A DNA stretch of 55,935 nucleotides from positions 1-55,935 of the forward strand of contig NZ_NPFY01000021.1 in the NCBI RefSeq assembly GCF_002259415.1. The letters are read 5' to 3'. This document shows positions 16,141 through 23,751 of the stretch, piece by piece. Both the position numbers and the translations under genes were made by a program. Source of the stretch: Rhodococcus sp. 14-2470-1b (GTDB lineage Bacteria; Actinomycetota; Actinomycetes; Mycobacteriales; Mycobacteriaceae). The notes under the pieces are model-generated. The model did no database searches. It worked only from the letters and a program-made list of their open reading frames with translations, and was not told the origin of the DNA. The first letter of the stretch is position 1; each line of letters begins with the position of its first letter.

Positions 16141-19100
16141 TCAGACGGCTCCGGACGTGTCGGTCGAGGCCAGGACGGGTTCGGCATCCGTGGGCGCGGA
16201 GATCACGTCGGTGACCACCGTGTCCGTTCCGCGTGCGTGGTCCGGGACGGTCGCCTGGCCGACGGTGGGGTCCTGCTCGGCCGGGTCCTCGTCGGCGGGG
16301 GTTGTTGCAGGCGGGTGTGCGGGAGTCCGGTCCTCACCGTGGGCTCGTGCGGTCAGTCCTGCGGCGAGCTTTCCTCCGATCGCGGCGAGGCCGAGCCCAC
16401 GACCGAACTCGAGTACCGACAGTTCCAGTCCGACGGTCTTGCCCACGCGGGCCGCGAACTCGACGGCCATCAGCGAGTCGAGCCCGAGCTCGGGCAACGG
16501 TGTCTGCACGTCGACTGCCTCGGCGTCGATGCCCATCACCAACGCCAATTGCTCGGCCAGGATGAACGTCAGCACGTCGGCACGTTGGTCCTCGGGTAGC
16601 GCGAGGATTTCGGCGTGCAGCGCGGTGATGCCCGACCCGCCGGTGCTCGCTGCGGCGATGTGTGCCGCGAAACGCGGAATGGTTGCCGACGCCGGGTTGG
16701 CGATTCCCCACTGCTCCCAATCGATTCCGACGAGAGCGACGTGCGGAACGTCGAACGTGAGAGCCTCGCGCAGCAGGAGCGTAGCTTCGTCCATGTCGAT
16801 GTTCTTGAAGCCGAGCATGTCCAGATACCGCACCACTTCTTGTTTGGCCTCGGCCATGCCACCGCCTGCCATCGATCCCCAGCTGACGGTGAACGCCGCC
16901 TTTCCGCGCCGACGCCGAGTCCACGCCAGCGCGTCGAGCACCGAGTTGGCGGCCGAGTACGACACCTGCGGCGCACCTCCGGTGAGGCTGCTCATCGACG
17001 AGAACATGACGAACACCGACGGGTCGGCACCTGCCTCGTCCAGTGCTCGGTCGAGGTTCACGGCACCGGTCACCTTGGGCAGGAAGATGCTGCGCAGGGA
17101 GTCGTCGGTGATGTCGTTGACGGCGTAGTTGTCGACGAGGCCCGCCGTGTGGAAGACACCCGCGATCGCGACACCGCGTGCGTGTACTCGTTCGATAAGG
17201 CCGTGGACGGAGGCGTAGTCGGAGATGTCGAGCAGTTCTTCCCCGACCGTCACGCCCTGCGCGGCGAATTCTGCGAGCGTCTGCTTGGCGCGGTCGGTGG
17301 TGGCACCGCTGCGGCCGACGAGCACCAGATCACGTGCGCCTTCGTCGACGAGCCATCTGGCCACGGCGGTTCCGAAGGCTCCGAAGCCGCCGGTGATCAC
17401 GTACGACGCCGCCGGATCGATGTCGACGGTGGGGATCTGTGGCCGTACGACGGGAGCATCGTCGGCCAGCGACAGCACTACACGTCCGGTGTGCGAGGAC
17501 CGGACGACCGAGTCGAAGGCGTCGCCGACTCGGTCCATCGAGAACGTCGTGTACGGCAACGGTGCGTAGTCACCGGCCGACATCTTGTCCAGAACCTCGC
17601 GGGTCACCTGCCGAGCCAGGTCGGGTTTGTGCTGGAACATCCGGTCCATGTCGACGGCGTAGAACGTCAGGTTTCGGTCGAACGGTTTCAGGTCCATGAC
17701 GCCACCGAAGTAGATGTCGGCCTTGCCGATCTCCACGATCCGGGCGAATTCGCCTGCCACGTTCAGGTTCTGCGCCATGATCTCGCCGGGGGAGGAGTTG
17801 AAGACCACATCGACACCCCGGCCGTCGGTCAACGCCATGACCTCGTCCGAATAGTTCAACGACCTCGAGGCCAACACGTCGTCGGCACCGGCATCCCGGG
17901 CAACTGCGCGGCGTTCCTCGGTGCCCGCCGTCGCGATGACGCGTGCTCCCATCAGCTTCGCGACCTGCACTGCGGCGAGGCCCATCCCACCTGCGGCACC
18001 ATGGACGAGCACCGTCTCACCGGGCAGAACGCGTGCGAGGTGCACCAATCCGTACTGCGCGCACAGGAACGGCAGTATCGAAGAGCACCAGCCCGTCTCC
18101 CAGTCCGACGGAATGGGCATCGTCCCGCCTTCGTCGATGCCGACGGTGACGTACCGGCGCATCATGTTTCGAGCGCACACACCCATATGGTCGCCCGGAG
18201 ACACCTCGGTGACTCCCGGCCCGACCCGGGTGACGATGCCCGCGCCTTCGAGCCCGAGCGTGGTCCCGAAATAGGTACCGGCCAGTTCCTTGTCGGTGAG
18301 GACACCCATGACTTTGAGCGGATCCTTGTAGTTCACCCCTACCGCTTCCATCCTGACCTCGATCTCACCCGGACCGGGATCGCGACGGGCATGGGCGCGG
18401 AAAGTGAGGTCGGACAGCAGTTTCGACGCAGGAACCTCGATGGCGAACGACTGCTCCGGATCGCGCACGACAGTCGGCTGATCGCGAACTGCGAGATGCT
18501 CGTCGGCGTTGCTCTGCAGCGTCACCACCCATCGTGACCCTTGCCGGAGAGCGACCTCGTCGACGACGTCGTTCTGGAACGGACCGAACGCGAACGTCTC
18601 GGTCGTGATGTCCGACAACGGTGTCGACGGCTCGGTGTCGACGAAACGCCACGCTGCCGGCGATTGCTCGTTGCGCAGCGACCTGCGTGCCCCGACGAGT
18701 CCCGCGTGCGCGAGATCGGCACCCCCGGTGTCGCCCGGCATGCAGAACGCTCGCTCGGTGACGATGACGGCCGACACCGATCCGGGATCCGTCGCAGGAC
18801 CGGTTTCGTCGCCGTAGATCGCGATGTGCACGGCGCGAGCCGCGACGAGCGCCGAGCCGACGGCGGACGCCGGATCGGTGAACGCCCCCGCGACCGCGAC
18901 GACGGTGGCCCGGTCGACGCCCGGTGTGGCCAACCCTGCGCGGAGAGCGGCCACGATGTCACCCAACGGCGTCTCTGCGGCGTCGAGAACGATCGACGAC
19001 GGTCGGGATGCGGCGATGGCGTCGGCGCGCGTGCGGGTTGTCGGGGTGGCGTCACCGAGGGTGAGGACGAGGGCGAAATCGCGCGCGGCCTCGTCACCGA

Positions 19101-22100
19101 TCGCCGCCGAGTCTCGGTTGTCACGTAGCTCCCACACCGGCTCGTAGAACACCTTCGACAGGCGCGCATGCAGCGACTGCGGGGGAGCGATGGGCCGGAA
19201 CTCGACGTTCCCGAGCGTGACGGCTGCGCGTCCCTCGGAGTCGGTCACGGCGATGTCGGCACGCATGGGCTCCGTGCTGGTCCTCGTGACGACGACGGTC
19301 GCGTCGTCCGGAACCGGCCCGTATCGCCTGACCGTTCCCACCGAGAACGGGACGACGGCCCCCGACGGCCCGGTGGCCAGCGTCGCGACGCTCTGCAGCG
19401 CGGTGTCCAGGACGGCAGGGTGCACGAGGTGGCCCGAGCCTGCGTGGCGCCCGGCGTCGATGGAGGCGACGACGGTGTCCTTGCCGATGCGCGCGGACCT
19501 GATGCCCTGGAATGCCGGCCCGTACCGGAGCCCCGCCGACGCGAGCAGCGGGTAGAGCACGTCGCCGGTGATCTCGGTGCTGGTCTCGTCGATCTCCGAC
19601 GCCACGAACGGAGCGTCGAACTGTCCTTCGACGAGCCGTCCGGTTGCGTTGATCGTCCACACCGAGTCCGTCGCCGACCTGGACCGAATGACGAAGCGCC
19701 TCGTGCTGTTCTCGACGGCGACTTCGAGCACGGGCACGTCGTGCTTGTCGACGACGAGAGGCGCGACGAACTCGACGTGTTCGAGGCCGACTTCCTGGCG
19801 CCCGGACCGGACTGCGGCGGCGCTCATCGCCGCGTCGAGGTAGGCGGTACCCGGGAGAAGCACGAGTCCGTCGACGACGTGGTCCTGTAGCCACGGCAGT
19901 TGCGATACGGCGAGTTCGGCGTGCCATTCCGACGCCAGTGCCGAGGTTCTGTCACCGAGCATCGGATACAGAGTGTCGGTTCCCATCCGATCCGCGACGG
20001 TCTTCTCGTCCTCGTGCCAGACGCGCGACTTCTGCCACGGGTAGGCGGGAAGCGGCATGTGAGGTGACGGTTCGGTCCTGCCGCCGACGAACGAGCCGGC
20101 CGCGTACAGCGCGGACACCGTCGTGATCAGCGACTCGGCATCGCTCTGCTTGCGGATCAACGTACCGATGGACGTGCCGGGATCACCGGTGCGGATCAGG
20201 ATCTCGCGAATGTTGCCGGACAGGACAGGATGCGGGCCGACCTCGAGGAACACCCGGTGGCCCCGACCGATCAGCGCAGTCACGGTGTCGGCGAACCGCA
20301 CCGGCTTGCGCACGTTGTCCACCCAGTACCCGGCGTCCCAGCTCGCGTCGGTGACCTCGCCGGCAGTGACGGTGGAAAACAGCGTCAGGTCGGGTTGCCG
20401 CGGGTCGATCGACGCCAGGCTGCCGGCGACGTCGTCGAGAATCGGGTCCATCAGATGACTGTGGTACGGCACCTCGACCTGGAGACGTTTGGCGAAGAAC
20501 CCTCCCTCGGTGAGGCTTTCGGCCAACTCGGTCAGGTGCTCGGCGTCGCCGGCCAACGTCACCGCGGTGGGGCTGTTGACCGCTGCGATCGACACGTGCG
20601 CGACCATGTCCTCGCCTGCTTTCGCGAGGTAGGCCAACGCGTCGGCCTCGGACAGGCCCACCGCCAACATCGACCCCGTGCCTGCGGTCGTCGCCTGCAG
20701 CCTGGCGCGATGGCAGCTGACCAGCAACGCGTCGTGCAGGCTGAGGGCGCCGCTGACGTATGCCGCACTCACTTCGCCCACGCTGTGCCCGACGACGGTC
20801 TCCGGTTCGATACCCAGTGCTTTCAACTCCGCGACCAGAGACACCTGGACGAGGAAGTTGGCAGGCTGAGCTACCTCCGTGTTCGTCACCCGCGAGTGTT
20901 CCTCGTCGCGGCTCAGTTCTTCGATGATCGACCACCCCGCGATCTCGATGAACGCGTCGTCGACGATGCCCGCCGTGCGGGCGAACTCGCCGCCTGCCAG
21001 CAGTAGTTCACGCGCCATGCCCCACCACTGCGGACCCATACCGCTGAACACGAACACCGGCGCGCGTCCGCCGGCATCCACGACGTGGGACGTCTGCCCT
21101 GTCCCGGACGCGAATTCCCGAAGTGTCGCGGCCAGATCCTGTGCGTCGGTGTAGGGAAACGACGCGCGGACGGGATGGTGGGCACGCCTGGTCCAAGCAG
21201 CCGCCGTGAACGCCTCGAGCGCACCGTCGGACCCGTCGAGTCGCTCCAGCGCGTCGGCAAGGGACGTTGCCACGGTGCGGACCGCGGCATCGGTGCGCGC
21301 CGAGAGCGGGAAGATCCGGGCCGGGCGAGGCGCGGTCGGGGTCGATGGGGCGGCCGATGGGCAGGCGGGAGCGGCGTCCATCAGCACGTGAGCATTGGTG
21401 CCGCCGTAGCCGAAACCGTTGATCGCGACGATGCGGCGGTCGTACTCCTCGGGAAACGGTTCGACCTCGGTGGGGATACGAATCGCCAGGTCGTCGAACG
21501 GTATTGCCGGATTCAGTGTGTCCAGCCACGCCTGGGGAACGATGGTGCCGTGGTGCAGGGACAGTGCACTCTTGATGAGACCGGCGATGCCCGCAGCCGC
21601 CTCCGTGTGCCCGATCGACGCCTTGACGGACCCGACGACCAGTGGCGTCGTCCGACCGGGAACCGACCCGTACGCACCACCGAGCGCTTCGATCTCGAGC
21701 GGATCACCGACGGACGTGCCGGTTCCGTGCGCCTCGACGTATCCGACCTGTGCTGGGTCGATGCCTGCTTCGGCGCAGACCCGCTCGGCCAGCACCCGCT
21801 GGGACACGGGATTGGGAACGGGAATGGCGATGGTGCGACCGTCCTGGTTGACGCCCGATCCCCGAACGACCGAGTAGATTCGGTCGCCGTCGGCGATCGC
21901 GTCGGCGAGCGGGCGGAGCAGCACCATGCCCGCACCCTCGCCGCGGCCGTAACCGTCCGCGGCGGCGTCGAACGACTTGGAACGGCCGTCGAACGCGAGG
22001 AATCTGCCCTTGCACATCGACACGAACGTTTCCGGCCTGATCATCGTGTTGGCGCCGCCGACGAGAGCCATCGTGCATTCACCACGGTCGAGCGCGCGCA

Positions 22101-22656
22101 CCGCCTCGTGTACCGCGACCAGCGACGAGGAACACGCAGTGTCGATCGTCATCGACGGACCCACCAGGTCAAGAGCGTAGGAAATACGGTTGGACAACAG
22201 CGTGTGCGACGAGCTGGTCGCGCTGTGTGCATTGATGAAGGCCCTGCCCATCTGCGAACCCCGCAGTCCCGCAGAGTCGTTGGTGAATCCGCCGACGTAC
22301 ACACCGATCGATCGACCAGACACCCGTCCGGCATGGCCGGCGTCGTCGAGAGCCTCCCACGCGACCTCGAGCAGCAACCGTTGCTGCGGATCGGTCACCG
22401 CAGCCTCACGCGGGGAAATGCCGAAGAACTCCGGATCGAAATCCCACAGCGACTGGGTCAGAAAACCGCCCTTACGCGTGTACATGCGGCCCGGAGCATC
22501 CGGATCGGGGTCGTAGAACCTGTCCGCATTCCACCTGTCTGCAGGAATGTCCACGATGCCGTCGCCCTTGGAGACCATGAAGTCCCAGAAACTCTGCCCG
22601 TCGTGCACTCCGCCCGGGAACCTGCATCCGATACCGACAATCGCAATCTCGACCAT
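16141..22656 (-). CDS. Fully reducing type I polyketide synthase (Mas-like)
   Basis: A 2171-residue single-module PKS. The order is KS (1-430; Cys175 in DTACSSSL, His310, His350), AT (about 534-830; Ser625 in GHSVGE, with YHSH at 731-734 where extender choice is read), DH (about 897-1160; His926 in DHVVDGLVLLPG, Asp1084), ER (about 1411-1730; HGAAGGMGLAAVQVAK), KR (about 1751-1930; GGFGAFG, Tyr1900) and ACP (about 2030-2100; Ser2061 in GLDSL). All reductive sites look intact, so each cycle should give a saturated unit. Size and order match mycobacterial iterative enzymes such as mycocerosic acid synthase. There is no thioesterase; the oxoamine synthase starts one base after the stop. ATG 22656 is preceded by GGGGGAG. 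The YHSH motif does not let me assign malonyl or methylmalonyl. Confidence 0.93.
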   Translation of the reverse strand: MVEIAIVGIGCRFPGGVHDGQSFWDFMVSKGDGIVDIPADRWNADRFYDPDPDAPGRMYTRKGGFLTQSLWDFDPEFFGISPREAAVTDPQQRLLLEVAWEALDDAGHAGRVSGRSIGVYVGGFTNDSAGLRGSQMGRAFINAHSATSSSHTLLSNRISYALDLVGPSMTIDTACSSSLVAVHEAVRALDRGECTMALVGGANTMIRPETFVSMCKGRFLAFDGRSKSFDAAADGYGRGEGAGMVLLRPLADAIADGDRIYSVVRGSGVNQDGRTIAIPVPNPVSQRVLAERVCAEAGIDPAQVGYVEAHGTGTSVGDPLEIEALGGAYGSVPGRTTPLVVGSVKASIGHTEAAAGIAGLIKSALSLHHGTIVPQAWLDTLNPAIPFDDLAIRIPTEVEPFPEEYDRRIVAINGFGYGGTNAHVLMDAAPACPSAAPSTPTAPRPARIFPLSARTDAAVRTVATSLADALERLDGSDGALEAFTAAAWTRRAHHPVRASFPYTDAQDLAATLREFASGTGQTSHVVDAGGRAPVFVFSGMGPQWWGMARELLLAGGEFARTAGIVDDAFIEIAGWSIIEELSRDEEHSRVTNTEVAQPANFLVQVSLVAELKALGIEPETVVGHSVGEVSAAYVSGALSLHDALLVSCHRARLQATTAGTGSMLAVGLSEADALAYLAKAGEDMVAHVSIAAVNSPTAVTLAGDAEHLTELAESLTEGGFFAKRLQVEVPYHSHLMDPILDDVAGSLASIDPRQPDLTLFSTVTAGEVTDASWDAGYWVDNVRKPVRFADTVTALIGRGHRVFLEVGPHPVLSGNIREILIRTGDPGTSIGTLIRKQSDAESLITTVSALYAAGSFVGGRTEPSPHMPLPAYPWQKSRVWHEDEKTVADRMGTDTLYPMLGDRTSALASEWHAELAVSQLPWLQDHVVDGLVLLPGTAYLDAAMSAAAVRSGRQEVGLEHVEFVAPLVVDKHDVPVLEVAVENSTRRFVIRSRSATDSVWTINATGRLVEGQFDAPFVASEIDETSTEITGDVLYPLLASAGLRYGPAFQGIRSARIGKDTVVASIDAGRHAGSGHLVHPAVLDTALQSVATLATGPSGAVVPFSVGTVRRYGPVPDDATVVVTRTSTEPMRADIAVTDSEGRAAVTLGNVEFRPIAPPQSLHARLSKVFYEPVWELRDNRDSAAIGDEAARDFALVLTLGDATPTTRTRADAIAASRPSSIVLDAAETPLGDIVAALRAGLATPGVDRATVVAVAGAFTDPASAVGSALVAARAVHIAIYGDETGPATDPGSVSAVIVTERAFCMPGDTGGADLAHAGLVGARRSLRNEQSPAAWRFVDTEPSTPLSDITTETFAFGPFQNDVVDEVALRQGSRWVVTLQSNADEHLAVRDQPTVVRDPEQSFAIEVPASKLLSDLTFRAHARRDPGPGEIEVRMEAVGVNYKDPLKVMGVLTDKELAGTYFGTTLGLEGAGIVTRVGPGVTEVSPGDHMGVCARNMMRRYVTVGIDEGGTMPIPSDWETGWCSSILPFLCAQYGLVHLARVLPGETVLVHGAAGGMGLAAVQVAKLMGARVIATAGTEERRAVARDAGADDVLASRSLNYSDEVMALTDGRGVDVVFNSSPGEIMAQNLNVAGEFARIVEIGKADIYFGGVMDLKPFDRNLTFYAVDMDRMFQHKPDLARQVTREVLDKMSAGDYAPLPYTTFSMDRVGDAFDSVVRSSHTGRVVLSLADDAPVVRPQIPTVDIDPAASYVITGGFGAFGTAVARWLVDEGARDLVLVGRSGATTDRAKQTLAEFAAQGVTVGEELLDISDYASVHGLIERVHARGVAIAGVFHTAGLVDNYAVNDITDDSLRSIFLPKVTGAVNLDRALDEAGADPSVFVMFSSMSSLTGGAPQVSYSAANSVLDALAWTRRRRGKAAFTVSWGSMAGGGMAEAKQEVVRYLDMLGFKNIDMDEATLLLREALTFDVPHVALVGIDWEQWGIANPASATIPRFAAHIAAASTGGSGITALHAEILALPEDQRADVLTFILAEQLALVMGIDAEAVDVQTPLPELGLDSLMAVEFAARVGKTVGLELSVLEFGRGLGLAAIGGKLAAGLTARAHGEDRTPAHPPATTPADEDPAEQDPTVGQATVPDHARGTDTVVTDVISAPTDAEPVLASTDTSGAV

Positions 22657-22815
22657 GATTCTCCCCCGATACAGTGTCGACCAGACCATGGACGGCCCCC
22701 CGGAGAGCACACGGACAACACCCGTACCCCCCGGAACAGACGCCCCCCGAAACGCCGTCGAGCACGGAGAACGCCGTCGATGTGCGGTCCGATCTCCGTG
22801 CTGGGTGAAATATAA
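22657..22815 (-). promoter_or_regulatory. PKS leader and promoter region
   Basis: Read on the minus strand, a TATATT -10-like word lies at 22814-22809. The leader then holds a 10-bp inverted repeat (22793-22802 with 22761-22770), two copies of an 11-bp word AACGCCGTCGA (plus-strand 22751-22761 and 22771-22781), and four G runs: G6 at 22748-22743, 22732-22727 and 22701-22696, and G5 at 22667-22663. The last G run is the Shine-Dalgarno sequence. No good -35 box is visible. Confidence 0.4.
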
Positions 22816-23062
22816 GCAGACTCCACCGACAACCGCCATAGGGAAATCAATTGCGAGCGCGCGGTCTTCGCTGTCTCAATGGTCAATGGCAAGGTCCAGT
22901 TTTCAACCGTTTCCCGAACCTCGATCGTCGATGTCCGGAGGACGTGAACGACGAAAACTTGTGATGGTGACCAGTTTTCGAGCACCGGTCGCGGAACTGT
23001 CTGTCATTCAGCGGATTTCCAGCCGTCGTCCCCTCCGCGTGCCCCTGGCGCCCTGGTTTTCC

Positions 23063-23085
23063 GGACCGAACGTGGCGTTCGGTCC
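23063..23085. repeat. Palindromic intergenic repeat, copy 1
   Basis: GGACCGAACG and CGTTCGGTCC form a perfect 10-bp inverted repeat around TGG. It shares its core with the two other sites in this gap and looks like a REP-like intergenic element or a binding site. Confidence 0.8.
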
Positions 23086-23093
23086 GTCTGACT

Positions 23094-23114
23094 GACCGAA
23101 CGTGGCGTTCGATC
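23094..23114. repeat. Palindromic intergenic repeat, copy 2
   Basis: GACCGAACG, TGG, CGTTCGATC: the same element as copy 1 in the same orientation, nine bases further on, with one base changed in the right arm. Confidence 0.8.
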
Positions 23115-23253
23115 CATCCGAGGGTGCACATGTGCCATGTGGCATGTGCCGCGTGGTCCGGTGGGGCGGTGTCGGTCGGACAGTGTGTTCTGTGTCGGCG
23201 GCGGGTGGCCGGGTAGGCATTTCCGACGAGTCCGACTCGTGCCCCCGGAGGAG

Positions 23254-23298
23254 CGAACGTGGCGTTCGGTCACTTGGAGTGACCGAACGCCACGTTCG
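23254..23298. repeat. Palindromic intergenic repeats, copies 3 and 4, head to head
   Basis: Copy 3 (23254-23273) and its exact reverse complement (23279-23298) form a perfect 20-bp inverted repeat around a 5-base spacer. Because each arm is itself palindromic, the site can fold either as one long hairpin or as two small ones. Confidence 0.85.
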
Positions 23299-23553
23299 GT
23301 CAAGACGTCGGCGGTCGGGTCGGGGCGGGGCGGGGCGGGGGAGTCTTCGGACGGACCGATCGGGATGGTCACGAAACGGGCAGCGAGTACGAAACTCGAC
23401 GGATGTTCCTCTTGACGCCGAGGCGCGCAGGGGTCACTCTTGTCCTGACGAAGGCACCCCGAAGCGATCGTGGAAGTCGATTGCTCGACCGCGACACGCC
23501 GTGTTCGAAGGCGACGCCGGTTCTTGGCTCGGGTGCTACTTTTGATGCCCCTG

Positions 23554-23582
23554 TTGCGCCCTGCGCACATTTGGGGTACCTT
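23554..23582 (+). promoter_or_regulatory. Candidate sigma-A promoter for rpoBC
   Basis: TTGCGC at 23554-23559 and TACCTT at 23577-23582 are separated by exactly 17 bases. The predicted start, near 23589, gives a leader of about 160 nt. The leader contains GCGCTGGCTGCCTCC, which I recall as a conserved word upstream of actinobacterial rpoB, and a small CGAAGT/ACTTCG hairpin at 23632-23646. Confidence 0.6.
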
Positions 23583-23751
23583 TGGACGTTGCGCTGGCTG
23601 CCTCCTGTCCACCTCTCGATTGCCGTGTCTGCGAAGTGTTACTTCGAAGAGATTGCAGTGGGGATTCGGTCTGGTTGTGACCAGCGAATTCGCCCCACAT
23701 TGAAGCAAGCAGATACAGCGGCGGTCGCACTGCACGAGCGGCCCGCGTGAG

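Larger units (their letters stand above)
22816..23553. other. Non-coding stretch between the PKS and rpoB promoters
   Basis: About 740 bp with no reading frame I can support; the open frames are Arg/Ser/Gly-rich shadows without family features. It contains CGAACG-TGG-CGTTCG palindromes at 23063-23085, 23094-23114 and 23254-23298, and a separate GCACATG/CATGTGC inverted repeat near 23125-23150. The 22850-22990 part is less GC-rich than the rest of the window. Confidence 0.6.

Noticed and set aside
16141..22656. Assigning malonyl or methylmalonyl preference from the AT motif
   Set aside because: The motif is YHSH at residues 731-734, which matches neither the HAFH nor the YASH rule, so the extender unit is left open.
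23063..23298. Palindromes considered as ends of an insertion sequence
   Set aside because: No transposase frame lies between or near them and no target duplication is visible.
23102..23545. Open frame of 147 codons in the gap before rpoB
   Set aside because: Its sequence is Arg/Ser/Gly-rich and partly encoded by the palindromic repeats; it has no ribosome site or recognisable domain.
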